Assembly (NCBI RefSeq): GCF_022012415.1
Contig: NZ_JAKLTR010000007.1
Coordinates: forward strand, 1 to 64,000
DNA from: Terrimonas ginsenosidimutans
GTDB taxonomy: Bacteria > Bacteroidota > Bacteroidia > Chitinophagales > Chitinophagaceae
DNA: 64,000 bases
Reading direction: 5' to 3'
A program made the translations under genes and the position numbers. Shown piece after piece: positions 42,629 to 53,427 of the stretch. The stretch's first letter is position 1, and each line of letters starts with the position of its first letter. Below the pieces are notes generated by a model. That model saw only the letters and a program-made list of their open reading frames with translations, searched no databases and was not told where the DNA came from.

Positions 42629-43717
42629 ATGGTGAACAAGCTTCGTTACAAGACAAAGATTGCGATAATAGGTGCGGGTCAGGCGGGGCTTTCCGCTGCG
42701 TATCATCTGAAAAAACTCGGTTTGGAAATTGGAAAGGATTTCATCATTCTTGATGAAGCGCCCCATCCCGGAGGAGCCTGGCAATTCCGGTGGCCTTCCC
42801 TGACATTGAGTACGGTCAACAGGATCCATGATCTGCCGGGTATGTCCTTTGAAGAGACCTTAACACACAATGAGGCAGAGGTTCTGGCCAGTGTTGCGGT
42901 ACCTCACTATTACGAACTCTATGAAAAGAAGTTTGATCTCCGGGTTTATCGGCCGTTGAAAATTGAAAGAGTCTATTTGCATGATGACCGGTTTTACATC
43001 GATTCATCGAAAGCTTTGTTTTCAGCGTCCGGCATTATCAATGCGACGGGTACCTGGGAGAATCCTTACATCCCCGAATATCCCGGTGCACAGCTTTTCG
43101 GCGGTGAGCAATTACATACAAAGGATTACAAAACGGCGGATCACTTCAAAGGAAAACATGTGATCATTGTAGGCGGTGGGATTTCTGCTATTCAATTGCT
43201 GGACCAGATCTCTAAAGTTACCACTACTACATGGGTGACCAGGCGTCCGCCGGAATTCAGGAATGGACCATTCGATGATGCTGCCGGTCATAAGGCGGTA
43301 GCGATGGTGGAGGAGCGCGTGAGAAAGGGCTTGCTGCCTCTGTCGGTTGTATCCGTTACAGGTTTGCCCGTTTCGCCCGCTGTGGAAGATATGGAAAGAA
43401 GGGGCGTTCTCAAACGTTTCCCCATGTTCAGTGAGATAACCAAAGATGGTGTGAAATGGGATGACGGAAGGATGGAGAAAGCCGATGTGATCCTTTGGAA
43501 TACGGGGTTCAAAAGCGCTCTTGCGCATTTGGATCAGGTATTACCGAGAGAGGAGGGTGGCGGGATCCTGATGGCCGGCAGACTGGCGACAATGGTGGCT
43601 AAAGAACCAAGGATCCATTTGGTCGGATATGGGCCTTCCGCTTCAACTATTGGTGCGAATCGTGCAGGGGGAGCGGCTGCGCGTGAACTGATGAAAACAT
43701 TGGGGATTGAAGCCTGA
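42629..43717 (+). CDS. FAD-dependent monooxygenase/oxidoreductase (flavin-containing monooxygenase-like)
   Basis: A 362-residue two-dinucleotide-fold protein. The FAD site is IAIIGAGQAGLSAAYHL (residues 11-27) with the acidic end of strand 2 at FIILDEAPHPGGAW; the NADPH site is VIIVGGGISAIQLLDQ near residue 173. The sequence INATGTWENPYIPEYPG matches the ATG motif of class B monooxygenases. It may oxygenate a nitrogen, sulfur or ketone centre; the substrate is unknown. A terminator hairpin follows at 43754-43777. Confidence 0.88.
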   Translation: MVNKLRYKTKIAIIGAGQAGLSAAYHLKKLGLEIGKDFIILDEAPHPGGAWQFRWPSLTLSTVNRIHDLPGMSFEETLTHNEAEVLASVAVPHYYELYEKKFDLRVYRPLKIERVYLHDDRFYIDSSKALFSASGIINATGTWENPYIPEYPGAQLFGGEQLHTKDYKTADHFKGKHVIIVGGGISAIQLLDQISKVTTTTWVTRRPPEFRNGPFDDAAGHKAVAMVEERVRKGLLPLSVVSVTGLPVSPAVEDMERRGVLKRFPMFSEITKDGVKWDDGRMEKADVILWNTGFKSALAHLDQVLPREEGGGILMAGRLATMVAKEPRIHLVGYGPSASTIGANRAGGAAARELMKTLGIEA

Positions 43718-43753
43718 TCATTGATCCGCAAACATACTGCATCTGAATAATTG

Positions 43754-43777
43754 GGCCGCCTGTGCAAGGTGGCCTTT
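43754..43777 (+). terminator. Intrinsic terminator after the monooxygenase gene
   Basis: GGCCGCCT (43754-43761) pairs with AGGTGGCC (43767-43774), one G-U pair, followed by TTTAT. Confidence 0.6.
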
Positions 43778-43939
43778 ATGATTTACCACCTGAAAAGTCA
43801 TCCGCAGTCAGAATGTTTCTGATATTAAATGCTATCTTTTGTACCTGATGTGGAATGAACACCGGAAGACCGAAGACCCATTCTCCGGCTGATCGCAACG
43901 CTGAACATGGCCGCCTTGTTAAAATGTAAAGTATGATCT

Positions 43940-44794
43940 ATGTCGTATGATGTAACAAATAAATTACCAGTACTCACAGCACCATTACGTCCGATCGATG
44001 AAGTGATCGGCCGGATGGAAAAACTGATTGAGAATTGCATACACAACCAAAGCAGGCTCGGCTATTTCGCAAGCCTGTATCATAAGGTGACCGTCAGAGT
44101 GAGAGAAGGGATTGATAACAATGAATTCGAAGACAATGAAAGAATGGAGAAATTTGATGTGTTGTTTGCCAGTCGTTATCTCGATGCAATGGATGCAATA
44201 GAAAAAGGAGGCAGGATCACCGGTTCATGGCAGGTAGCCATCGATTCTTCCAGGAAACCCTCTGTAGTGATCTTACAACATTTGCTGATGGGAATGAATG
44301 CCCATATCAACCTCGACTTAGGGATTGCAGCAGCGGAAGTAACACGGGACGCAGATATCCAGCAGATCCGGAAAGATTTTAACACCATCAATAGCATACT
44401 TGGTTCGCTGGTCTTTGAGATACTCAATCAGCTGAACAAAGTTTCTCCGTTATTATCGTTATTCGGGCTGAGCGCCAACAATGACTCATTACTGATACAA
44501 TTCAGCCTGGTCAACGCGAGAGATGGTGCATGGAATTTCGCTGAAGATCTTCACCTGAAAAAAGCGGATGAGTTTCATGCCTGCATTGCGGCAAGAGATG
44601 AAACCATCAGCAAGTTGGGAGCTTCGCTGGTTACATCAAAAGGGTTTTTGCTAAGGGTGACGCGATGGGTTGTCTGGTTGTTCGAATGGAAAAGACCGGC
44701 GAAGGTGATCGCCGTGCTATTCCATTCTGAAAAAAAATATGTAACTGAGTCGAATGGAAAACTTATTGCAACAGCAAAATCTAAGCCTTCATAG
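43940..44794 (+). CDS. DUF5995 family protein
   Basis: A 284-residue soluble, mainly helical protein. RPIDEVIGRMEKLIENC, RYLDAMDAIEKGGRITGSWQ, VVILQHLLMGMNAHINLDLG and DFNTINSILGSL are typical of DUF5995, whose conserved HLLMGMNAHINLDLG suggests a metal or haem site, but no activity has been shown to my knowledge. No signal peptide. It stands alone, 222 bases after the monooxygenase gene. Confidence 0.85.
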   Translation: MSYDVTNKLPVLTAPLRPIDEVIGRMEKLIENCIHNQSRLGYFASLYHKVTVRVREGIDNNEFEDNERMEKFDVLFASRYLDAMDAIEKGGRITGSWQVAIDSSRKPSVVILQHLLMGMNAHINLDLGIAAAEVTRDADIQQIRKDFNTINSILGSLVFEILNQLNKVSPLLSLFGLSANNDSLLIQFSLVNARDGAWNFAEDLHLKKADEFHACIAARDETISKLGASLVTSKGFLLRVTRWVVWLFEWKRPAKVIAVLFHSEKKYVTESNGKLIATAKSKPS

Positions 44795-44990
44795 ATCGAA
44801 GCAATGATAATACCTGTCATGTAAGAAATAGGTAACATCGATTTACTTTTCCTGGTAGCTATTCTTTATGAACAAAACGATCTGCTCCGCTACCCATGAC
44901 GTTGCTTCTGATATATACACGAGAAAATCCCGATCGTATATACAACCGGGATGAACCAACTCAAACCTTCACCAACTATTTTCAATTTGT

Positions 44991-45362
44991 TTAATCTGCT
45001 AATTTGATAAACGTACACTCTTCCACTTTGATTGTTTCCTCTCTCTCTTCCCACTCATCAATTTGCTGCCCGTTCTTGATCTGTTTAGCAGACCATGTAT
45101 GTTTGCCTGCAGGTAATGCAACGTTTATCACATTAATGCCTGTTGGTGTGCCACATTCGGGCTTTTGAATATGGGATAATGTAATAGTGCCGGATTCTTT
45201 GCCATCCACAAAGATCTTGATAGCGTCATATTTGCTGCTCTGGAGAAAAGTATAGAACATGAGATTTCCAGTAGGTGTTTTGTCCTTCTTACAGCTATAC
45301 ATCACCGTTATAATGCAGAGTAGTAAAAAAGTTAACGTAGTTGTTTTGAAAAACCTTTTCAT
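44991..45362 (-). CDS. Small lipoprotein of unknown function
   Basis: A 123-residue protein with a lipoprotein signal (FLLLCIITVMYSCKKD); Cys24 should be lipidated, and the following Lys-Lys-Asp resembles signals for surface-exposed Bacteroidota lipoproteins. The mature part (IKIFVDGKESGTITL, VINVALPAGKHTWSAKQI, KVEECTFIKL) has the strand pattern of a small beta-sandwich with two further Cys. It has its own well-formed promoter candidate. Confidence 0.75.
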   Translation of the reverse strand: MKRFFKTTTLTFLLLCIITVMYSCKKDKTPTGNLMFYTFLQSSKYDAIKIFVDGKESGTITLSHIQKPECGTPTGINVINVALPAGKHTWSAKQIKNGQQIDEWEEREETIKVEECTFIKLAD

Positions 45363-45401
45363 GATAAGATGTTTAATTGTTTTTTATTTTAATTGATGAC
45401 A

Positions 45402-45432
45402 CAAAAATATTTTTGTCCTGTTGTCAGATCAA
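45402..45432 (-). promoter_or_regulatory. Promoter candidate for the small lipoprotein gene
   Basis: Read on the minus strand: TTG (45432-45430), 20 bases, then TATTTTTG (45409-45402), an exact TAnnTTTG match at ideal spacing. The -7 box lies inside a 16-bp perfect palindrome ACAAAAATATTTTTGT (45401-45416), which might be an operator. The ATG is 39 bases further on. Confidence 0.55.
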
Positions 45433-45608
45433 TTATTGTTGGCTAAGGCGGGGATCAGTTCCAACGAAGCGAGGGCAGGGGCCCCGCGAGTCGTTTATTC
45501 TAAGTTTAAGAGGAGAATTCAGGGCTGATCCTGATCTCTGAAAGATCAGGGACCTGTAAGCCCGGAATTTTTCGGTAGTCCTGATCCACTCTTATTCATT
45601 CTACATCT

Positions 45609-45641
45609 TTTGGTCTTCCGGGTCTTTCTTTGTTACATTTG
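45609..45641 (+). promoter_or_regulatory. Promoter candidate for the susR-like gene
   Basis: TTTG (45609-45612), 21 bases, then TACATTTG (45634-45641), an exact TAnnTTTG match. It leaves a leader of about 50 bases before the ATG at 45698. Confidence 0.45.
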
Positions 45642-45679
45642 TTGTCAGCGATCATTTGTTCTGCATGAATGAGCTGTAA

Positions 45680-47437
<1,758 letters not shown>

Positions 47438-47672
47438 AACGGGGTCTGATCTTACAAATTACAACTATATGGTTTATAATTTTAATGTTTAATTAAGGAA
47501 TTGTTTTTTAGTATTTAACATAGGTAACTGATTTTACATATATCTGTTTTTTCCTATTTTTTCGATCTTATTTTTTTCTTTTTAGCTTAACTCTGATTTT
47601 TTTGTATCGTCCCAGTCTGCCATCGGGGCTGCTGTGATCCTGTTTCTTTAGAACAGAAATAAACACAAAAAA
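47438..47672. promoter_or_regulatory. A/T-rich leader and promoter region of the sus operon
   Basis: 235 bases between the susR-like gene and susC. The stretch 47500-47610 is strongly A/T-rich with long T-runs. No exact TTG-N20-TAnnTTTG promoter could be found; TATATCTG near 47540 is the nearest -7 box. Regulator sites could not be recognised. Confidence 0.4.
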
Positions 47673-50618
47673 ATGAAGCTAAAACGATTGCTTATGCCAG
47701 CTGTGGCATGCTTGCTTTGCCTTGTCATGTCCACCTCAACTTATGCTCAGTCCAGGACCATCCGTGGGACGGTCCTCGATGAAAATGCCAAACCGGTTGC
47801 CGGGGCCAACATTACCGCGCAGGTAACCGGAACAGGCACCAGTGCCGACTCGCTCGGTAATTTTACCCTCTCTGTTTCTCCTGATGTTACGATCCTTTCG
47901 ATCTCGGCTGTCGGTTACACCAGCCAGGATGTGAACATTACCAACCGTACGACCGTATCGGTCACGCTGGTTGGAACGGCGCAGACCCTTACGGATGTGG
48001 TGGTGCTTGGATACGGCACTGCGCGCAAGAAGGATCTCACCGGTTCGGTGTCTACTATTTCCAGCAAGGATCTTAACCCGGGGCCTGTTACCAGCCCTTT
48101 GCAACAGATCGCAGGTAAAGCTGCCGGAGTGAACGTGGTTCAGATCGGTAGCGAGCCAGGCAGTGCGCCCGGTGTGAGGATCCGCGGCATTACGTCGCTG
48201 GTAGGCGGTAGTGATCCTCTTGTTGTGGTTGACGGGATCCAGGGAAATATGGATTTGTTCAGGCAGGTGCCTCCGAACGAGATCGAATCGGTTGATGTAC
48301 TGAAAGACGCATCAGCGACGGCTATTTACGGATCGCGCGGCGCTCCCGGTGTGATCATCATAACCACGAAAAGAAGCCGGTCCGGCAGAAGCACTATCGA
48401 GTTCAACTCTGTTGCCTCTGCAGATTTCATCGGTAAAAAACTGAGAATGCTCAATGCCGGCGAATGGTGGCAGGAAGCACAGAAATGGAATGTTCCTGCT
48501 TCCGAAAACCATGCATCCAATACAGATTGGTTTGATATTCTCACAAGAGATGGATTTACACAAAACCATTCCATCGCTCTCGGAGGTGGTACAAAAGATT
48601 TCAACTATCGTGCATCTGTTGCTGCCGTCCTGCAAAATGGTATTGTGATCAATTCGAATTTTAAGAATTATATCGGAAGGATCCAGGCTACACAAAAAGC
48701 ACTTGACGGGCGTTTATCGGTTACCATGAATTTGAATGGCAACGTATCCAACACGCTCGGTAGCCCTGGTAGTGTGGGCCGCGCTGCATTCACGTCCAAC
48801 CTGATCAGCAATGCGTATGTTTCACGCCCTGCGGATCCTGTGTTCAATGCAGACAGTTCTTACTTCACCGACCCTAACGTGTTCCAGTATATCAACCCTT
48901 ATGCGGTAGCGCAGGAAGTGGTGAACGAGGGTGGCTCCAATAATTTGTTCGGCTCTCTCAGAACGGATCTTGAGGTGGTGAAGGGTCTGACCGCGAGCTG
49001 GTTCGGCAGCTGGAGAAAAACTGACAGCTACTGGGGGTATTATCTTCCGGCGAAGTCTACTGTTTCTATAGCGATGGATAATAAAGGCCTGGCGAGCGTG
49101 ACCAATAACAGGGCGGATGAACGGTTGATGAATATCAGCCTTGAGTACAAAAAGATGATCCGGCAGCATCGGGTCGAAGTACTGGGGCTGTATGAATATC
49201 AAACCCAGGTTTATCAGGGGAATTTTGCACAGGCGAAAGGGTTCATCAATGATATAACTACCTACAACGCATTGCAGAATGGCGATCTCTCGCGGGTCAC
49301 TCCCGGTGATATCACGTCTTATAAGAACGATCGTAATCTGGTCTCTTTTCTCGGAAGGTTGAATTATTCATTGCATGACCGGTATTTGTTAACGGCAAGC
49401 ATCCGTCGTGACGGATCTTCGGTGCTTGGGGTGAATAACAAATGGGGTAATTTCCCGTCTGCATCTGTCGCCTGGCGCATCAGCAATGAGTCGTTCATGT
49501 CCGGCCAGCATGTATTTGATCAGTTAAAACTTCGTATTGGTTATGGTGTTACCGGTAACCAGCAGGGTTTGTATCCCCAGAACTCCACGCAGCTTGTCGG
49601 AGCGTCAGGTGTAACTTATTTCGGTGGTTCACAGATCACCAATTTCCTGATCACACAGAACGCGAATGCTGATCTTCGCTGGGAGACAAGGAGTCAATGG
49701 AATGCAGGAGTTGATTTCGCCGTGCTGAATAATAAGCTTACCGGTACCTTGGATCTCTTCAAAGCCACTACAAAGAATCTTCTGTTCAATTATACCGTTC
49801 CTCAGCCGCCTTATCCATACGGATCGATCCTTGCAAATGTGGGAAGCCTGATGAATGAAGGGGTGGAGCTTACGCTTAGTTATGAGATGATCAGAACAAA
49901 AGATCTCTCCGTAACACTTGCAGGGAACGGTTCCCTGATAAGAAATAAAGTGATCGAATTAAGCGGCAGCATCAACGGCGTGCCGTTGAACACGAACTAT
50001 GTTCCATGGGGCAATAACGCCTATCTGATCAAAGGCATGCCGATCGGCACTTATAACATCCTGCAACATGAAAGCATCGACGCTGCTGGTGTGGAAAAAG
50101 TTGTTGACCAGGATAAGAACGGAATCATCGACCAGGGGAATCAAAGCCCGGACCGGATCATCGCCGGATCTGCTGTTCCTAAATATACGTATGCCTTTAC
50201 TCCATCTGTATCGTATAAAAATATTGATTTCTCCATGGTATGGCGTGGCTCTGGTGGCAACAAGATCTACAATGGCCTTCGCGGCACCTTGAGCCGGATG
50301 GAGAACATCGGAAAGTCGAACGTCCTGTATGATGCGATCCCACTTGGTCTGTTCACTTCGCAATATGGTTCAGATCTATGGCTGGAAGATGGAGGGTTTA
50401 TCCGGTTTGAAAATTTCTCCATTGGCTATCGTATCAAAAGCAACCTGAAAAACATTGAGGCATTCCGTGTATTCGCTACCGGTAATAACCTTGCTGTGAT
50501 CACAAAATACAAAGGGATCGATCCTGAGCTGAATGGCGCTTATGGTAGTGCCGGTGACAACGGAATCTATCCACGGACAAGGAACGTTTCCGTGGGCTTT
50601 AATGTGATCTTCAAATAA
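47673..50618 (+). CDS. susC: SusC-like TonB-dependent outer-membrane transporter
   Basis: A 981-residue protein: signal peptide ending STYAQ, a carboxypeptidase-regulatory-like domain (27-105, RGTVLDENAKPVAGANITAQ), the TonB-box region (DVVVLGYGTARKKDLTGSVS), a plug (VRIRGITSL, VVVDGIQGN, IESVDVLKDASATAIYGSRG) and a 22-strand barrel to the C-terminal aromatic FNVIFK. It imports oligosaccharides captured by the SusD partner, using TonB energy. The neighbours and enzymes indicate starch or related alpha-glucans. The symbol is by function; orthology to Bacteroides SusC is not shown. Confidence 0.95.
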   Translation: MKLKRLLMPAVACLLCLVMSTSTYAQSRTIRGTVLDENAKPVAGANITAQVTGTGTSADSLGNFTLSVSPDVTILSISAVGYTSQDVNITNRTTVSVTLVGTAQTLTDVVVLGYGTARKKDLTGSVSTISSKDLNPGPVTSPLQQIAGKAAGVNVVQIGSEPGSAPGVRIRGITSLVGGSDPLVVVDGIQGNMDLFRQVPPNEIESVDVLKDASATAIYGSRGAPGVIIITTKRSRSGRSTIEFNSVASADFIGKKLRMLNAGEWWQEAQKWNVPASENHASNTDWFDILTRDGFTQNHSIALGGGTKDFNYRASVAAVLQNGIVINSNFKNYIGRIQATQKALDGRLSVTMNLNGNVSNTLGSPGSVGRAAFTSNLISNAYVSRPADPVFNADSSYFTDPNVFQYINPYAVAQEVVNEGGSNNLFGSLRTDLEVVKGLTASWFGSWRKTDSYWGYYLPAKSTVSIAMDNKGLASVTNNRADERLMNISLEYKKMIRQHRVEVLGLYEYQTQVYQGNFAQAKGFINDITTYNALQNGDLSRVTPGDITSYKNDRNLVSFLGRLNYSLHDRYLLTASIRRDGSSVLGVNNKWGNFPSASVAWRISNESFMSGQHVFDQLKLRIGYGVTGNQQGLYPQNSTQLVGASGVTYFGGSQITNFLITQNANADLRWETRSQWNAGVDFAVLNNKLTGTLDLFKATTKNLLFNYTVPQPPYPYGSILANVGSLMNEGVELTLSYEMIRTKDLSVTLAGNGSLIRNKVIELSGSINGVPLNTNYVPWGNNAYLIKGMPIGTYNILQHESIDAAGVEKVVDQDKNGIIDQGNQSPDRIIAGSAVPKYTYAFTPSVSYKNIDFSMVWRGSGGNKIYNGLRGTLSRMENIGKSNVLYDAIPLGLFTSQYGSDLWLEDGGFIRFENFSIGYRIKSNLKNIEAFRVFATGNNLAVITKYKGIDPELNGAYGSAGDNGIYPRTRNVSVGFNVIFK

Positions 50619-50634
50619 GCGCAAGAGATGTTAA

Positions 50635-50730
50635 AAGTTTAAATGTTTAGTGGTTTAACGTTGGACTACGCGCTGATCAGCGCATCTGCCAGCTTTTAAA
50701 TTTTAAAACCTTGAAATTTTTAAACCGTAG
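50635..50730. repeat. A/T-rich inverted repeat with central GC palindrome between susC and susD
   Basis: GTTAAAAGTTTAAATG near 50630 pairs loosely with sequence near 50691-50726 (CTTTTAAATTTTAAAACC). In the centre is the perfect 14-base palindrome GCGCTGATCAGCGC (50670-50683). It resembles the other AAAGTTT-unit repeats, which usually mark 3' ends. Confidence 0.7.
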
Positions 50731-50775
50731 TGGAAACTTCAAATTGAAAAACTGTTCTTATAAACTTTTTGTGTG

Positions 50776-52263
50776 ATGAAAAAAATACTTTTCTTTTTAC
50801 TGCTCACTTTCCAGCTTGTCCAAAGCTGTACTAAAGTGGATGAAAACATATACGACCGCTATTCTGCGGATGATTTCTATAATTCGCCAACGGGCTCTGA
50901 TGTAGCACTGGCAAGCGTTTACGCCCAGATCGCTGGTAACTGGGGTGGGGTGGGTTATGCCGGTGCGGATAATGGCTGGTATGATCTGAACAGTATGTCG
51001 TCTGATGAACAGGTGATCCCTCACCGGAATACGGGTGACTGGCAGCTGGACTTTGTTCAGTTGTATAAGCACGAATGGTTGCCTACACATTTGATCGTTG
51101 GCAATACCTGGAACTGGTTGTACAAATCCATTTTTACAGCGAACCTTGCGGTGGAGCAACTGACCAATGCAAAAGCGGAAACAGCCAAGATAGCTGAAGC
51201 AAGAGTATTGCGCGCTTTCTTTTATTACTTACTGGTGGACGATTTTGGGAATGTTCCCTTTTATACAGAGAATAATATCACCATTGAAAACCTGCCGCAG
51301 AAAAGCAGGGCAGATGTCTACAATTTTATTGTTACAGAGTTATCCGACAACGTTGAAAAACTCAGTGCGGACAAAGGCGGGCAGTATTACGGTCGTTTTA
51401 ATAAATGGGCAGGGTATGCCTTGCTTGCAAAAGTGTACCTGAATGCAGGAGTGTATACCGGTACGCCGAAATGGGCTGAATGTCTTGCTGCATGCAATAA
51501 ACTTACAGCGGGAGGATTCAGTCTGCATCCGGCCACGGCCAACGCGGCAAGTCCGCTGGGTAATACCTATTTCGATCTTTTTGGAGATGAGAATCCGCAG
51601 GATGAAACGATCCTTTCGATCTATACAAAAACAGATATCGTAGGGCGGAACATCTTTACCATCCGCAGCCTGTTAGGGCCGCATTTTGTAGCACTCTTTA
51701 ATGCGACCGGTTGGAACGGTACGGTAACGCATGAAAATTATGTAAACAGGTTTGATAATAACGATATCCGCAAACGTCAGTTCATCTCAGGTGCGCAACC
51801 AGGCGGCGTGAATTATTCCCCTACGATCTCTTCATTAGATAACCCGGGAGCGGGCAGGGAAGAAGGAACGCGCAATATGAAATTTTATCCGGTTGGTCCG
51901 TTGAATGGCGGTGGTGCATCGAATGATTTCCCGATCTACCGCTACGCTGATATCTTGTTGATGAAGGCTGAATGCCATGTGCGTTTGGGTGATGCGGCGT
52001 CAGCAAAACCATTTGTTGACCAGGTGAGGACACGTGCCGGTTTACCAGGATTGGCGGCTGATCCGACGCTGGATGACATCTACAACGAAAGAGGATTTGA
52101 ACTGACATGGGAAGGACATCGCCGCCAGGATATGATCCGCTTCGACAAGTTCCTGCTGGCCCACGATTTCAAACCTGCGTCCGGTGCTTTCAGAAAGCTT
52201 TACCCGATCCCGACTTTCGCTCTTGATGCAAATAAGAACCTGACGCAAAATCCCGGTTATTAA
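50776..52263 (+). CDS. susD: SusD-like starch-binding lipoprotein
   Basis: A 495-residue surface lipoprotein with signal and lipobox (LLLTFQLVQSC, then TKVDENIYDRY). The SusD core shows TPR-like helices (AEARVLRAFFYYLLVDDFGN), the conserved KAEAEVRLG-type segment (LMKAECHVRLGDAASAKP) and the C-terminal ELTWEGHRRQDMIRFDKF motif. It forms the lid of the SusC transporter and binds the glucan. I chose the ATG at 50776; an in-frame GTG directly before adds one residue. It follows susC by 157 bases. Confidence 0.95.
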   Translation: MKKILFFLLLTFQLVQSCTKVDENIYDRYSADDFYNSPTGSDVALASVYAQIAGNWGGVGYAGADNGWYDLNSMSSDEQVIPHRNTGDWQLDFVQLYKHEWLPTHLIVGNTWNWLYKSIFTANLAVEQLTNAKAETAKIAEARVLRAFFYYLLVDDFGNVPFYTENNITIENLPQKSRADVYNFIVTELSDNVEKLSADKGGQYYGRFNKWAGYALLAKVYLNAGVYTGTPKWAECLAACNKLTAGGFSLHPATANAASPLGNTYFDLFGDENPQDETILSIYTKTDIVGRNIFTIRSLLGPHFVALFNATGWNGTVTHENYVNRFDNNDIRKRQFISGAQPGGVNYSPTISSLDNPGAGREEGTRNMKFYPVGPLNGGGASNDFPIYRYADILLMKAECHVRLGDAASAKPFVDQVRTRAGLPGLAADPTLDDIYNERGFELTWEGHRRQDMIRFDKFLLAHDFKPASGAFRKLYPIPTFALDANKNLTQNPGY

Positions 52264-52282
52264 ACTGATTCAACGCCATTAA

Positions 52283-53395
52283 ATGAAATTATTTATGAGA
52301 ACGATCTTTCAAAAGTTCTGCCTGATACTTACTGCTGCTATCTTCTTTACCGCCTGTAAGAAAGATGCAGCACTCACTTACCTGGACGTGGTAGACTTTC
52401 CGCAAAAGCTTACCTCTTCGGCAACAGAAGTGGTGCTTACGCCGGATAATAACAATACATCTGTTGTTAGCTTCTCCTGGCCATCTGTAACATTCAAGGT
52501 CCCCGCACCGGTAAACTATGCGGTACAGTTCACCACTCCCGCAGATACACTGGGGTCAACCGCATGGAGTAAGGTGCATACCATCACTGCCGGTGACGAT
52601 GTCTTATTGCAGTCTCTTTCCGGAGCTACGCTGAATGATATTGCGCTGAATAAACTTGGTCTGCCTAAAGATACGGCCAATACCATTGTGGCTCGCGTAG
52701 TTGCCACGCTTGATCGTAAAGTGTATTCCAACACCGTCAGCTTTAAAGTGACGCCATACCGTGTAACGGTATTAAAAACGCTTTACCTGCCGGGTGATTA
52801 CCAGGGTTGGAACCCGGGTGGCGCTCCAGTGATCAGGGAAGTGAAAGACAAACCGGAAATGTATGAAGGCTATGTATACATCCCTGACGGCGGAAGCTAT
52901 CAGTTCAAAATGACTCCTCAGCCAGACTGGACGCCGATGGCATATGGTGATGCCACCGGAACAAGTGGTGATATCATCGAGGCAAACTATGCAGGTGGGA
53001 ATATGTCAGTTGCATCCGGCGGCTACTATTACCTTACGGCTAACCTCAATACAAAGAAGTGGACAAATACTAAAACTACCTGGAGTATTCTTGGCGATGC
53101 CTCACCGGGTGGCTGGGATACAGATACACAGCTGACCTATGATCAAGCTGCAAAGGTTTGGAAAGTTACCTGCAATATGAGCGCCGCAGGTTCATTCAAG
53201 TTCCGTGCAAACAATGCATGGCAACTGGACTTCGGCATAGATCCGGTCACAAAAGAATTGAAATATGCAGATAATCCATTCCTTGGGTATACGCCAAACC
53301 TGGATAACCTTACGGTTCCAGAATCGGGAAATTATACGATCACCCTTGATCTGCATAATGCAGGTAACTATACCTATATCCTGCATAAGAACTAA
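52283..53395 (+). CDS. susE: SusE-like outer-membrane starch-binding lipoprotein
   Basis: A 370-residue lipoprotein (lipobox FFTACKKD). The N-terminal SusE domain is followed by two carbohydrate-binding repeats: LYLPGDYQGWNPGGAP with FKMTPQPDW, and WSILGDASPGGWDTDTQLTY with FKFRANNAWQLDFG. Tryptophans in these repeats should stack on glucose rings. SusE holds longer glucan chains at the surface and tunes the size of imported products. It follows susD by 19 bases. Either the ATG at 52283 or the one at 52295 may start it. Confidence 0.92.
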   Translation: MKLFMRTIFQKFCLILTAAIFFTACKKDAALTYLDVVDFPQKLTSSATEVVLTPDNNNTSVVSFSWPSVTFKVPAPVNYAVQFTTPADTLGSTAWSKVHTITAGDDVLLQSLSGATLNDIALNKLGLPKDTANTIVARVVATLDRKVYSNTVSFKVTPYRVTVLKTLYLPGDYQGWNPGGAPVIREVKDKPEMYEGYVYIPDGGSYQFKMTPQPDWTPMAYGDATGTSGDIIEANYAGGNMSVASGGYYYLTANLNTKKWTNTKTTWSILGDASPGGWDTDTQLTYDQAAKVWKVTCNMSAAGSFKFRANNAWQLDFGIDPVTKELKYADNPFLGYTPNLDNLTVPESGNYTITLDLHNAGNYTYILHKN

Positions 53396-53427
53396 CCTTA
53401 TTTTACATTTCGCCTAATCATTTATCG

